64,000 nt of DNA from Mauremys mutica (Eukaryota; Chordata; Testudines; Geoemydidae): positions 69,075,697 through 69,139,696 of the forward strand of contig NC_059072.1 in NCBI RefSeq assembly GCF_020497125.1, given 5' to 3'. The position numbers and the translations under genes are program-made. A model generated the notes under the pieces. It did not search any database. It was not told the origin of the DNA and saw nothing but the letters and a program-made list of their open reading frames with translations. Of this stretch, positions 12,251-25,820 are shown piece by piece (within the stretch, counting starts at the first letter, position 1; the number at the start of each line of letters is the position of its first letter).

Positions 12251-14146
12251 GTAATGAAGGAGGTGGAGAGGGAAAATTGCCCTTGAGAAAAGTTTCTTTC
12301 CAACCTTCATTAATAACAAGTTAACATATGCCTTGAAACATGTGTGTTTATATCCTTTCCAAAACTCTCCCAGAAAGGGTCTGCTTTCACAGAAAATCTT
12401 TGATTTTTAATCAGGAAATTGAAAACCCGCACACTGAACAGTTTTGGACAAAACCCAGAAGTTTTGGTTTTCAGTTGCTGAAAACACATACATATATATA
12501 CACACACACACTGCAGTAAAATACCCCATTTTCCTGCCAGCTCCACTTCTAAATACTGACCACAATGCTATCTTGCTGCAATGAGCTCCACAGCTTAATT
12601 GAATGTTATGTGAAAAAGTTTGCTGCTGCTGCTGTTAATGCTATGTGAGAGTGGGGGCTTGTCAGTTTTGAATTTGCCTCCTTTCAATTTCACAGTGTCC
12701 CTTTGCTCTTATACTGTGAGGAAGGGCAAAAAGAAGGTTACTGATCTACATTCTCTTACTTTTAATTATTATGCATACCTGTATCCTGTCCCCTATTATT
12801 TTTCACCCATCTAAGGTAAACAGCCCCAGGCCTAACATTTTATATAATAATCACTATTCTGCAGGCATGAATTTTACAGATCATTTTATTACAAATATAT
12901 GTAAAATATTCGCTTATGTTTGTTTTATATTTGTTTCCCTTTAATATCAAGTGTTTCCTTATCTGTTACTTTAAAAATACTTAGAAATTGTATTGCACCT
13001 ATAACTGTACATGTACAATTGCATACATAACAATTGCTATGTGTAGCAAAAATATCAGACTTTAGGATTCAGTGCTTGGATGCAGAACTATTCTGCTGAC
13101 TCACACTGACAGTTAGACCATATGGGTCTCTTTGGCTCCAATTTAGAGATATAAAATGCTGTGTGACACTCTAAGGAGAAAAGAGCTAGAATGAGGAACT
13201 AGAAGTCCAGCTGAGAAAACCCCTTTTGTCTTTGCAAGTACATTCCTATCAGAGGGCTTTGTTACTTTATTTAAAAATAAAGTGAGGCACCAGGGAATGG
13301 GGTGAGAGGTTGAATAATATTCTGTTTAATGTGTGTGTGGTGCAGACACAGGAACAGAGTGGGAAATCCCTGTTAACATTATATAAGATTTTAAATAACT
13401 AGTTCCATTGCAAAAGCTGAAACGTTAATATACAAGAGAAAAATGTACTACTCACAAGTTGCCTTTAGTGGAGAGCTGTTGATGAGCTTCTCTGCCATAG
13501 GCAGTTATGGTAATAATAATATAACACAACAATGACAGTAATGAAAACTACATAGAAAGCTCAAGTGACGTGACCAATGGATATGAAAAAAGCAAAGCTT
13601 GAAGCTAATCAAGAGAGGCCAGAAAAATGAAATGAATCACAAGACAGATTTAAATCCCATAAACATTTTCTATAGTAGTTGATCTACCAAGGAAACTTAA
13701 TCATTAGAGGAGATGCACCCCAGGCACAGGCTTGAGACTAAATAATGAGCACATTTAGTCAATGAAACAAGGAAAGTCAAGATCCCCCCAAGAGAAGAGA
13801 CGGGAAATCTATTCCTTCCCAACAAAATGATAAATAACCTACCATTAATGTCCCAGTGGAAAATACTATAGAAAGGTCATAATGTAGGAGTATATTCCTA
13901 GCTTTCTAATGGCTGGTAAAAAATGGAACCTTGACCAAAACAAGAGGACACTGTTAAAGTTAAAAAAGAAATGAAATTTAGAATTTGTATTACAAGATTT
14001 TACAACAAACACTTGCCCTAAAAAAGGTAGCTTTTGGAAGGACTTTCTTGATACAGGAGTAACTTAGCACTCAATTAATACTGTACTGAGCACCTTTGCA
14101 TGAAGTGTTGAGCACCTCACATGATTGAGCCCTTCTTAATATTCCC
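12251..14146. other. Unassigned DNA with a TA/CA microsatellite
   Basis: A short (TA)n-(CA)n run sits at about 12487-12510. Otherwise no gene or element could be identified. Confidence 0.5.
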
Positions 14147-14149
14147 TAA

Positions 14150-14394
14150 GGCCTGGTCTACACTTAAAATTTATGTTGACTGTGAAAAATTTCACTCCCT
14201 ATGCGACACAGTTAGGTTGGCTTAACTTCCCACTGTCAATGCACCCATTGACCTAGCTACCCCATTTCAAAGAGGAGGATTTACTACAGCGACAAAAGAA
14301 CCCCTTTTGTCACTGTAGCAAGTGTCTACACTATACAGGCATAGCTGCAGCACTGCAGTTCTTCTGCTATAGAACTTGTAGTGTAGACATACCC
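14150..14394. mobile_element. Harbinger-type MITE, 245 bp, with TAA target duplication
   Basis: Bounded by TAA at 14147-14149 and 14395-14397, the 3-bp duplication expected of PIF/Harbinger. The left end GGCCTGGTCTACACTT and right end AGTGTAGACATACCC are inverted relatives. The body has a GCTACAGTG-like inner palindrome and no coding frame. Confidence 0.85.
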
Positions 14395-14397
14395 TAA

Positions 14398-16175
14398 ATC
14401 CAACACTCTCCATAGGAACTTACTAAAACTAGATTTAAAACAGGTAATTCAACTTCCTCTATTAACCAGGGTGAATAGGGTTTATGCAGGTCTTTTGGTT
14501 TTAATCTTAGCTAAGGAAATGCAAATAAGTCATGCTCAATGAAGAGCTCATATCTGTGGATTCTGAAGAGAAAAGGAAAATGAAAAAGAAATGTCACTGG
14601 TGGGGTGAGAGAAGTCAGCGCAAGGAGTTTAATTTTCAGCTCGGTACAGCAGTAATTACTACAGCCACAACACTGTAGAACTGACCCCATAAATGATTCC
14701 TTTGCTAACATTGCTCATTACATCATCTTTGACAGTATTAGAAAGGAACCATGGTAATTGGCATGGCACAATGAATTCAATAAGTTTTCTGACCCCACAC
14801 TGCACCAACTGTAACCCTAATGAGACTGACATTTTTGCAGTTTTGTGAACTGCACAATACATTAACTCAGTGTGTCAAGTTTCTGCATAATAACCAGCTG
14901 AAGAGTCTACTCAGAAATTTTACTTAAATTCACCTGGCTTCTAAAATCACAGGGGAAAATAGATACCCTGTTACATACCAAATGCTTTCCCAGGATGTGT
15001 TTGAAGCTACATAGCTTAGGTGCATAAGGGATAGTTGTCTGAAGAGTAAGTTAGCTGAGAACAGCAAGCGAATATGAGGAAATCTGTTGTTCACAATAAA
15101 CATATTGACACCCTTTTTATCATTACCAGTTAACGCTGTTGAGTTTATTATTTTTTATTTGAAAATCTAATATGAAATATTCACATTCACCGAAGAGATC
15201 TGAAAAATATAAACTGTGCAGTTATCAGCTGGTTACTGAAAAAAACTTCTGTATCAGATTAAAACAATATATTCTCATAGAATATGCTTGAAGATAAGAG
15301 TCACAGAAATATATCTGTGCAGCAACCGTAAATTATCGTCTTCTGCTATTGAATATTGGTACTTTATACTGGCCAATTTCTTCCAGTCCACCTTCCCACC
15401 CACACCTCATGGTACCCTTTTAACATTCTCTCCTTAGATTTTTTCAAAAGCATTCCATTGACTGTTGATGAGCATCACCAGTAAAAGTGATATAGACTAG
15501 CACTGTGCCATTTTAACAGACCACTGAATGATGATGGAACATGCATTTAAGATGCTACGGATGAGGCACACCAGTTTGTTCCAGTAATATATTCAAGTAA
15601 TTGCAACAATCAAAGCTATTTTCTTTCCACTGAGAGTAAAAGGGAAGTGCAAAAGGTATCACAGCAAGTCAGGCAGAGTCACCAATAGAATTCAGGTCTC
15701 CTGACTTGCAGCCCCTGACTCTAACCACTGGACACATTGCCTCAATCTCAGAAGGCTTTCCAGTATGGAAAAAACGTTAAATAAATCTGATGACGGCTAC
15801 AAAGGCTACAGGTTTAGAGGAAGGAAAAGCTCACAAAGCCCCCATCGTATGGAGAGTTCCAAAAGGAAATACTCAGAAAAAATATCTGAAAATAGTACTG
15901 GGATAGTGTACCATGTATAAATTTGTATTTTTCCATATATAAAGATATAGAGCAGCACTGTTGCTTATGTAGGAAGTGGCTTTCCATGAAATGATGGTGT
16001 GAATTGAAACTTGAAATCTAAATATGTAATTCCAATAGAAAGAAGGTCTCTACAACCTGGAGGACACCTACAGGGGAAAAACAAATGGCGAAGACGAAAC
16101 CAAAAGCCAGCAGATGCTATGTTAGGCATAGCTTCAGTGAAAAATACTTCAGATGTGCTATAATCTTCCTTTTTC
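14398..16175. other. Unassigned gene-free DNA
   Basis: No gene. At about 15660-15750 a short block (TCAGGTCTCCTGACTTGCAG, then CTCTAACCACTGGACA) looks like a fragment of a common reptile interspersed repeat with a tRNA-like phrase. It is too short to bound. Confidence 0.45.
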
Positions 16176-16452
16176 TTAGAGCTGATTGAAAATCAGAATT
16201 TCCATTCTGTGGGAAATTCCAACATTATGAAATTTCATCCTGAATTGGAACAAAACACCAAAATTCTGAAATTTGCTGCCAAACAAAATTTCTGAAAAAT
16301 GTCTCCTCAGAAAAATTGAAATGAAATACCAAACCATTTTCATTGTAAATTTCAGTGATATTGATAAATTCTCATGAACCATTTCAGTTTTGTCAATTCA
16401 GTATTTTCCAACTGAAAACTATTCCACAGGCAAGTTTTTGACCAACTCTAAT
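16176..16452. mobile_element. MITE with TTAGAGCTG-type ends
   Basis: The left end reads TTAGAGCTGATTGAAAAT and the right end TTTTTGACCAACTCTAA, its diverged inverted copy. The body is AT-rich, with repeated GAAATTT and AAAATTTC words typical of palindromic MITEs. A TTA/TAA target is possible but cannot be separated from the ends. No coding capacity. Confidence 0.65.
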
Positions 16453-17675
16453 TATTATTCCTTACCCCTTATACACACAGATAGGTTTAGCAGATGATCT
16501 ACTTTGAAAAAAAACACATTTGAACTGACAACAAAGTATTGTGTAATCCATGTTACAGTATATTCTGCATACTAAGGCACCAGTCCTGGAGTCTTGACTT
16601 ACGGGACCCTTGTAATGACATTCATGGCAGTTTTCTCTTCAGAAAGGCTGCAGGATTGGGACCTCTGTATCATATGAGCAAGAATGTGATTGGTTGACTT
16701 GCAGCCTTTTTTTTTTAACATGCTGAAGTCTTAATTTTCTATGGGTGGTTTCTAGGAAGTCATGACCTACACAAGTTCTTGCTTTAGACCATAATTTCTC
16801 AACATAAGAGTCGTTATTCTGGTGGTAAGGAAGGGACCATGAAGAAGCCCAGGTGTGTGTGTGTATGTGTGTGGGAAGGTGGTATCACCACCCTGCCTTT
16901 TTAATGACGAGATGGGAGGGGGTTCCTGAACCCATGGGAAGAGGGTGTAGACATTTTTTTTCCTGTTGTAACATAGGGTCTCAGTATAGGAATGGGCTAG
17001 AACCACTGCTTTAGATGATATTGTTAGTGCCTTTCACTCAGCTTCCTTAATTACTGTTTCCTGTTGCACTACATAGTGAGCAACAACATATGTTCTGTGA
17101 GCTCCCACTGTACTCCACCCACCTTCTCTCCCACAACAAAAATAAAAAAGAGAGAATTTTACAGCTAATTTGCTTGAGGCTGATAATTTTCATGGATCTT
17201 TGTTGATTTGTATTAAAATTTGCTTCCAAATCACAAAACTAAAAGTTTCTATAGAACTCTGGAATTTTTAGTTAACCCTTTTAGTGTTGGAATTATTTGC
17301 TTTAACAATAAGTGTGAGCTATATTTTTCCCTCCCCCTACCGATTCCAAAGAGTACAGAAGGCAATAAATGCAATATTGACCACCAACATTAATTCTGTT
17401 TCCTAGACATGACCACGTCAGAAGCTGATGGCATGAGACCCAAAACAATGGAAGATGCTGCAGGAATTGGCTCATCAAGACCTTCTCAATGACTTTCATG
17501 CAGAAAAGGGAATTTTGGAGCTGGCTGATAACTAGGGAAATTGTGAATGTGGAGTGATGATTTCCTGAAAAAAACCCAGCAACATGCCAATAGGTCTTCA
17601 GGAGTTTGACTTCCATGGTAGTTGGATAAGGCTCTTATGGAGATACTATCAGGTCTTGTTAACACTGGGCTAGGT
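16453..17675. other. Unassigned gene-free DNA
   Basis: A short (GT)n-like run at about 16852-16872 and nothing else that I recognise. The open frames at 16767-17616 have no domain features. Confidence 0.5.
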
Positions 17676-18009
17676 CAGGGTTTCTCAAACAGGGATCGCC
17701 GCTTGTGTAGAGAAAGCCCCTGGCGGGCCGGGCCGGTGTGTTTACTTGCACCGTCCGCAGGTCCGATTGCGGCTCCCATTGGCCACTGATCGCTGCTCCA
17801 GGCCAATGGGAGCTGCTGGAAGTGACGTGGGCCGAGGGACATACTGGCCACCGCTTCCAGCAGCTCCCATTGGCCCAGAGCAGCGAACTGTGGCCAGTGG
17901 GATCCGTGATTGGCCGGATCTGCGGACAGGGCAGGTAAACACACCGGCCCGGCCTGACCTGTCAGGGGCTTTCCCTACACAAACAGTGACCCCTGTTTGA
18001 GAAACCCTG
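17676..18009. mobile_element. GC-rich palindromic hAT-type MITE, copy A
   Basis: Starts CAGGGTTTCTCAAACAGGG and ends with the inverted copy, CCTGTTTGAGAAACCCTG. The long arms carry AGCTGCTGGAAG / CTTCCAGCAGCT in the centre. The same family recurs at 19239-19571. The flanks show no matching 8-bp duplication, so this copy may have suffered flank mutation or rearrangement. Many overlapping open frames on both strands result from the palindrome and GC content. Confidence 0.8.
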
Positions 18010-18126
18010 CCTTAAATTCAGAATAAATTCACTGAAGTCATTGTGAAAGTGTAAGGGTCTGAAACTGGTGTAAATGCATTTAAAAACCAGACTCTCAGAT
18101 TTTTGTTCCTATTTCTTCATATAGAG

Positions 18127-18449
18127 CAAGGGTTCTCAAACTTTAGCAACCCAAGGGTCCCCATTTTGATTTAAAATTTTTCGGGGACCTCCAAGCCTCG
18201 CCACTCAGCCCCAGGCCCTGCCCCCACTCCACCCCTTCCCTCAACATCCCACCCGACTTCTTTCCACCCCTTCTCCACATCTGCCACCCCATTCCTGCTC
18301 CTCCCACTTCCTCCCAGTGCCTCCTGCACCCTGAACAGCTGTTCCACAATGTACAGGAGGCACTGGGAGGGAGAGAGGGGGAGGAGTTGATCAGCGGGAC
18401 CCACAGACTCCCTGGAGTACCTTCACAGACCCCAGTTTCAGAAACACTG
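18127..18449. mobile_element. hAT-type non-autonomous element
   Basis: The left end CAAGGGTTCTCAAACTTT and right end GTTTCAGAAACACTG are related by inversion. Flanking 8-mers ATATAGAG (18119-18126) and GTATAGAG (18450-18457) match at 7 of 8 positions, as expected for hAT. The interior is pyrimidine-rich on the plus strand and produces a proline/serine-rich and glycine-rich pair of spurious frames. Confidence 0.75.
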
Positions 18450-18457
18450 GTATAGAG

Positions 18458-19230
18458 CAACGTATAGTGAAATGGCTGCTAGCAGTAAACTGATGTAAAG
18501 TGATATGTAAAAACAAGTGTTACAAACACATTTCAAAAGTAGATAGATTTTCAAAAGAAGAAAAGTTTTATCTACATTATTTCCTTTTGATTTCTTTAGT
18601 TAATTTCTACAGCTGCTTGCTGTTTAATTATGTCCTTATCATTCTTGTTTTGGGGTAGTTACAGCCCATTAATATTTACAAGATGCAATGAGGTTTTTCT
18701 GCTTATTTCAGTAGCACTTTATCTGGAAGATAAGGAATTATAGTAGGACAGTCTGAACACTAGATTTTTCCTCCCCAGTATTATATCAAGTTTATTATTT
18801 ATTCTTGTCTTCATTGTTGTTTATTGTGAAGCACCATGTCAATTATATTATACAGCAAAGAGATACTTTCCTACTGTATATTCTTAATGAATTGACATTT
18901 ATTTCCTGTCTAACTTTTATGTTTTGAAAATTATGTTTAGATTACTATTAAACAAACAATGTGCACTAAAGACCTAATCCAAGACCCAGTGAAGTCTCAG
19001 ACAGACTCAAATTAATTTCAATGAGCTTTTGGATAAAGCTTTCTACTAGCCCCAATTCTGCAATTCTTGTTCATGTGAGCAATCCTTACGTGTATACTGA
19101 GTGGGATATTTGGATTAGATTTACTCACCTGAAAAGTTGTAGGATCAGGCCCCTAAAAAGTGAAAATTATCTCCACTTTTCTTCTCTAAATCCTGCTTTT
19201 ATTCTTCTTAGTGCTATAGGGCTTATTATA
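18458..19230. other. Unassigned AT-rich DNA
   Basis: No gene. From about 18970 to 19160 there are phrases (CCCCAATTCTGCAATTCTTG, TACTCACCTGAAAAG) like a diverged short palindromic reptile repeat, with unclear ends. Confidence 0.45.
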
Positions 19231-19238
19231 TAATGGTC

Positions 19239-19571
19239 CAGGGTTTCTCAAACAGGGGTCACCGCTTGTGTAGGGAAAGCCCCTGCCGGGCTGGGCCGGT
19301 GTGTTTACCTGCACCGTCCGCAGGTCCGGCCGATCGTGGCTCCCACTGGCCGCCGATCGCTGCTCTGGGCGAATGAGAGCTGCTGGAAGCGGCAGCCAGT
19401 ACGTCCCTTGGCCCACGCCGCTTCCAGCAGCTCCCATTGGCCCGGAGCAGCGATCGGTGGCCAGTGGGAGCCACAATCAGCCGGACCTGTGGACGGTGCA
19501 GGTAAACACACGGGCCCGGCCTGCCAGGGGCTTTCCCTACACAAGCAGCGACCCCTGTTTGAGAAACCCTG
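19239..19571. mobile_element. GC-rich palindromic hAT-type MITE, copy B
   Basis: Same family as 17676-18009, with ends CAGGGTTTCTCAAACAGGGG and its inverted copy. Flanking 8-mers TAATGGTC (19231-19238) and TAATAGTC (19572-19579) match at 7 of 8 positions, the hAT target duplication. Both strands show open frames to 134 codons that mirror each other, because the element is a near-palindrome. None is a gene. Confidence 0.85.
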
Positions 19572-19579
19572 TAATAGTC

Positions 19580-22500
19580 TATGCTATAGTCCAATTTTTC
19601 CATTATCAGATACATTTAAATCGATGTCGTTCATTGCATTTGTCCATACTTATTGAAACGTTCAGGTTTACAGACTTTGTTCCATTAATTTCCTCAGCAG
19701 CTTGATTCCTTCAATTCCCATAAGTGCTGGGATCCATGGGAACATCATTCCATTATTTACATACAGTTAATCTAACTCACTGACAAAAACTGCTATTTTT
19801 ATACCAGATCTGTTATTTACTTTGATCTCCCTTATTTAATTGACATTTTAGTGCCAGTAGTCAAGGAGTTTGATATTATATCCCCCTGTGGGTTTAACCC
19901 ACATCTTCACCATTTAACTAGTAAAAAATATATAGTAATAATAGATATTTAAATTTTGTTTAGGTACCTAAACTTCAGAATTAAGATACATTAAATTCTA
20001 GGAGAGAGAAAAGAGAGCTGCTGTAGCCTTGCTTTTCTATATAAAGTATTTTCAGATCTAGGAATCCCATTTACTGATATTTTCCCATGCTTGGTCAGAA
20101 AGGGAGGTTTATTTTGGATTTAGTTGGACAACACTATCGAGCAATCTGAGATTGCCAATTCAACTGTGTTTAAATCAAACTGTTTTTACTGCTTTCGGTG
20201 TATCCAAAAAGTATTATCAAATCACTCCATCTCTTCTGACAAAATAAATGTATCCAGTATTCTTTTGTTAAAGTTCTTTTGTTTGTTTGTTTATTTACTA
20301 AGGTAGAATTCCTCTTTAGTTTTGGTATATACCAAGGCATTCAAATCTAATAGTTCCCCATTAACCTTAATGACACTTCATCTCCTATCCCTTGTAAAAT
20401 GTTAACAGGAAAATGCAACACATCACATTCTCAATACTGCTGCTTGACTCACACCTGATCTATTTGTGTGTCTCTCACTGACCAATATGTTTGGCATCAA
20501 AAAACAATTACGAAAAAGCTTGATGTAACAACAGTAAAGACATTTGGACTGTAACTTATTCTGTATCCAAACTACATTTGCCTAAATTCACTTTAGATGT
20601 ATACTTGTTCACTGTTATACAGTGCATAGATTTTTTCAGCTGCTCACAAGTGGTTTATCAACAATATACCCTCTATATTCCTTTAGTGAATATAATATAT
20701 TATTGTATTCTTTTAAATATTAAATCTTTATTTGCCTACCCTCCAAATTGCCCAGACTCATATTTCTAATATGATAAGAAAAGGCTGATTAAAAAATGTT
20801 AAGGGTTTTCACCAGTCTGTTATTACTAAGCACTGGATTAAAAATCCCTTATCAAGTCTCATTGGTTTCAACCTAGCTGAGACCTTAGTGAGTAGGAGTG
20901 TTATGTCCTGTCAAATAACCCTGTTTCCCTAGGTGATTCAGGAGACCATGAAAGAACAAACACAATCAGGATTTTCCTGGGAAAAACAGGAGACCTAACA
21001 GGTCTGCAAAGGATGCCTTATTTTGAGACAACCCCAATGTTTATGCATGAAAAGGCAAATTCAGAAGCAGAAATGAGCGTGCATCCTTCCTAAACATGGA
21101 TCACAACCTGATGCAACAAAAATGTGGATAAAATTCACGAGTCCTGGTAGGGTGAGGGAGGGGGTGATTTTATGAGTTTGCACGGTGTAGCTCTCTCTAC
21201 ATAGCACAAGACAATATTATTTTGGGTTTACACTCCAAAGGAGGTATGCACGTGAGTGCTGAGTAAATCCCCAAGCTGAATCTTCCCACACAGCTGATTT
21301 CAGTCTGTCTGCAGCTGGGTGTGCCCTTACCTGTGTGTGTGCTAGAGAGGGCTTGAGGACTTGGCACAGCTGGGACAGGGTGAAGAAACCCAGGCTGGTG
21401 GAACATGTGGAAGCAGTGGGACCCCAGCACATCAGGTGGCACCCCAAAAAGGCATGTATAATATAATCTAAAAATCAATTTCTGCCTTTGTTTATGTATA
21501 AGCATGCAGGTCGCTGGACTTGAAGACACTGGGGTTCACGGATGTAATGAGGACAGATTTTGTTATTTTGATATTTCAAGAGGCTGTGAATTTAGGGATG
21601 TGTTTAGACCCCCCTTTCCAATAGGCTCATACATTAGTCAGTGTGCCCCTTTTTAGACTACTTAGTTCAAAATAATTCAAAGTAAATTTTTAGCACAAAT
21701 CCGTCATGTAAATTTGGCTCATTGGAACATTGATCACTGACTGACTGTCAGCACAGAAATTGAAGACTTGTTTCTACCACCTGAAGAATAGAAATAATTA
21801 ATGGAATTAATTCAAGCACATCAAAAAACCTGCAAGAGCCTTGTACCTAATCAATAAGATTTCATGACTTTCATATTGACATATACCTGTTAGGAGACTA
21901 AAACACATCCTAGCAGTAGAGCAACATTGTAACCATACAGACAATGGTGTAACCTATAAGGCCGTTTAGACTGGTGCACATATCCAAGTACTGGATCCTG
22001 TTCATGCTCACTTATGCTCCCCCTGTTCACACCTGGGTGTCTATATGTGCTGGGATAGACACAAGTATAATGGTGCGTACATGTGCATCCCTGCATTTCA
22101 TGCTGCCGCTTTAGGTATGCAAGGTTACTGCTACCATTTCAGTGGTCATATCCCAGGGTTCTGTGCACAACAGGGAGGCACTCTAGGAATAACTTTGTTG
22201 TGTGTTGTTGGTACTTTTCCCTGCCTTTACACCTGTGCTGAAGGCATTTCCAGATCACATAGCCTGTTGCTTGTTTCACTGAAAAACTGGGTCAAAGTCA
22301 TGGATCAGTTGGATGATAGTCTCCAGCTCTTTCTTGTGGAAAAAAGGTTTTTTCAGTGAAGGTGGCACTCTGGGAGATACTAGATGCCATTTCAGCAGCA
22401 ATCTCTGACTTATTAAAGATGGCAAGCCATGAGGGACGATGAAAATTCAGTTATGTCACATTTGACAGAGACCATTGATTGCTACTATTCTCATACCAGT

Positions 22501-24959
22501 GAACACAGCAGGAAGGCAAAGGATGACATCTGAGGCACACCTTTGCATCCTTTCTGTGCATCTGCTTTAACCGTACATGAGGGACTATACTACATACTTA
22601 TGGGGCTACATAGCTTTTAAGGGTTGTGTTCCCATTTGATTGACTGTTACTGTAGTTTGTCATCAGTTCCTGCATCTCACATTGCAATAATTTGCAAAGC
22701 CAATTATTACAGGGCACCTACACTCTATCATCACCTTGGGGTTGGTCTTTCTTCTCTGATAGGTGGTGGCCATATTGTTAAACATTCATTGTTTAATGTG
22801 TTTGTCCTTCTCACTATTGGCACCTGAAAGTAAGCCAGTTTATCATGTGTGATTCATTTAAAAAGAAAACCAACAGAGTGGGTCTGATGATGGTGAACAG
22901 TTTCAGCCTTTCCCCTTCTCCCCCTATCTCCCTAACTGCATTTACAACAGTATGAGGAGCCCCCACTTCATACAATTTACACAATGGTTTCTGGTTTCAC
23001 TTTGAACAGGTGAAGGACCTGTTAGCACTTCTTTTGTGGAATACTGAGTTTCAAAGTACTTACTTGAATAATAGAAGTCACTGCTTCCTGTAATCCCTAA
23101 CTGTACTTTTTTGAGAACTGTTTAAGGTCTGGGGGTCTTCCTGGATGATGGAGACAAATTCTGTCGTTAGTGTGCCTGCATAAATTTTACACAAGTCACG
23201 GTTTTGAAACCTCTGTTACTGGGATTACTTAAAGGTTTGTAACATGTTTATGTGGGATTGTTGCTTTAAATTATTGGCTAAGAATCGTCACTAGTGCCAA
23301 GTGCAATTCACAGCTGTTAGAGACCCCTAATCCAAGGTCTGCTTGAAAGTACTTTAAGTTTGGGGGAGGGTGGATGGGGAGAAGGAGGGTTCATGACAGG
23401 TATTGACAGAAACTGTGAGATAGCTGATATGGTACTTTAAAAATAATTTCAACATGTTCAACAAAGGCATTAAGAATTGATCCACTCTTTACTACATATG
23501 TGTAAGATATCTACTATATTGAGAATCAGAAGAAGTTTTTATAGCACAGAAAATATACACTCCACTTTCCCCATTTCTCCTGTGTATCCTTAGGACTTCA
23601 GATATTTGTGACCACTGGGGAGAGATTCAGAAATATTTCCCCTGTTATGGCACCAAATTTTGTACACGTTATACCATTACATCACTTAAAAGCCATAAGG
23701 CCCATTCCCAAGCCAAAAAATGGTGAACCTTCACTTCACCATACCCAGGAAGAAGAATCTTACGGCTAAAAAAATATGAAATGTACTGAAACTTTGAGGT
23801 AGAAAATTTACTTTTTAGAAAAGGGTAAAAAAAACAGTGCATGCAAGATATGCAACCACTAAACCCTTAAACCCTTAAACCCTTAAACAATTTCAATTTA
23901 GAACATTTTTGAAAAACATACTTTGAAAATACAACATTTTTAAAAAAATGGAGTGATGACAACCAAGAACACCATCCACACTTTAATTCTTTTCACCCAT
24001 GCCCTGCCTGTCCTCATTGGAAGGGGTGAATGACAGAAGGATAATGGCTCTCCACGATATGTGAGGACATGTCCTGCGAGGGGCTTTCAGGGCCAGTACG
24101 TGCTGGTGTTCCGGGACTCCTGCAGACCCATCATTGTCCTCCTGTCTGGTTGTAGGGGTATTTGGCAGAGGATCTTCAGGCTCAACACAACCCAGAGTGG
24201 CAGAAGGAGGAGGAGGAGGAGGAAGCAGTGGATGGGCAGGTACTGGGATCTTGACACTCTGTCAGGCCAGCCCCATTAGCCATTCCATTAGGGAATTTTC
24301 CTCTGCCCTAAACCAACTCTTCTCCTCCCTATGCCTCATCTTGAACAAAATGGTTCATAAATCTCTCCGGCTGCTGAAGAGACCACTCCTCCCTTTCCCC
24401 GAGGGACTCAAACTGCTCCTAGACTCTCTTCTCTATCCCTGAGAACAAACCTCCATGGCCATTCACCACCTTCCCCTACCTCTCCGGGGTTCTGCTCCTG
24501 CCATCTTGGCAGCATCATTTTACATTTGGGAGCCAAAGATCCTGGCAATGCAAAGAGACAGAGGACATTATATTCTGAGCCCAGAGAACAAGCTGAGATA
24601 TCCCCCCACAAAACATAGCTTTGATGTAGGAGGCCATAATTTTGACATGTTTGAGCATTTCAGGAATGTGACTGTCTCAACTTCCTTAGTTCCAATAAGC
24701 CATTTGCAGCCTATGAGGGCTGAGTGGAGGCACATAATGGTGAGAAACATTTAGTAGTGAGAAGTCAACACTGATGGACTTGAAGTGACAGAAAGGCCAT
24801 GGGATAAGTATGAGTGGTGGCTTATGGGCAATGCTGAAAGAAACCAGGAGCTAGTCAGCAAGGAAGAACTCAGCAACGGAGAGATCAGAGAGAACAGTGC
24901 TTTGTGAAGATCAAGTCAAGCGAATGTCCCTTTTTTGTGAGTGAGAGAGCTGAACCAGG
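19580..24959. other. Unassigned gene-free DNA
   Basis: More than 5 kb of AT-rich DNA. It has a short run of TTAAACCC-like units at 23858-23888, a (GGA)n run near 24205-24225, and small open frames without domains. No gene, RNA or bounded element was recognised. Confidence 0.5.
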
Positions 24960-25760
24960 GCTGCAAGATGAATTAAGACGTGAGGGGAAAGAAATATGAA
25001 GCTAAGGGGTCTGATTCATTATGAAGATAGAAGATAGAAAGCCCGGAGTCCAAATCAGAGGAAGGGTGGTGGAGAGAAGCTAGGAGGATGATAGATGACA
25101 GTAACATGGAGGGGTTGAGGAAAGGAAAGACAGATGTAGTGCAAAAAAAGGGAAAAGATATGGAAGGGGGAGAAGGGAGGGATTGGAAGCAACAGGAATG
25201 GGAGAGCAGAAGTCCATCACTCTGACCATGATCTGATCCAGGGTGGGGAGTGTGAGAGAAAGAAAAGCCTCTGTAAGAGGACAGCTGCAGAGGCAGAGGC
25301 AGACAAAGGGATCCAGGTCTCTGTGAAAACCAGAAGCTGGAGGGAGAGTGATATGAAGAGGTCATGAATGGTTGTGATCTTTCTAGAGATAGATAGATGC
25401 TCCAGGGACAGCAAGAGAAGGGGAAGAGGGAGGTGGGAAGGAGGGGGATGGGTGTGATTTTAGGAATGGTGGCACCAGAGGGATGGAGGTGGGGGGGACA
25501 GGTGTGGGAGGTGGTAAGGGAGGGGATGGTGGGAAGGCCAGGGTGTGCCATATGTCACAAGAGGTGAGGAGCAGGATGTGGGATTTGTGCTGGCAGGAAG
25601 AGGGGGAAGATTGAGGTGGAGAGAGGAAGAGGAGCAGGTAGAGCTGGTGGGAACTGTAGAGGGTTGAGGGTAATCAGGAAGGGGAGATGGAGTCAGTATG
25701 AGGAAGGTAGGGGGAGGGAGGCTATGGTGTGGAATAGGGGTGAGAGGCAGATGGACAAGA
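24960..25760. repeat. Purine-rich low-complexity tract
   Basis: About 800 bp in which the plus strand is strongly A/G-biased (AGAAGATAGAAAG, GGAGAAGGGAGGG and many similar words) with few long pyrimidine stretches. The longest open frame here (24973-25551, minus) is a proline/serine/leucine-rich artefact of this bias. The tract ends about 65 bp before the retrovirus integration site. Confidence 0.75.
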
Positions 25761-25820
25761 TTACAATACCAACCCCCCTCCCCCCCAAAAAAAACCCTTT
25801 ATAGCTCTGCATTGTCTAGT

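Noticed and set aside
17680..18005. CpG island promoter
   Set aside because: CpG-rich only because a GC-rich MITE is inserted; there is no adjacent gene.
19259..19705. Open frames up to 134 codons on both strands
   Set aside because: They arise from a hAT MITE that is nearly its own reverse complement.
23858..23888. Short TTAAACCC-like tandem units, thought of as interstitial telomere repeat
   Set aside because: Vertebrate telomeres use TTAGGG; only about four imperfect units are present.
24973..25551. 192-codon minus-strand open frame
   Set aside because: Proline, serine and leucine-rich product of a purine-rich tract; no domain, and stops are rare there by composition.
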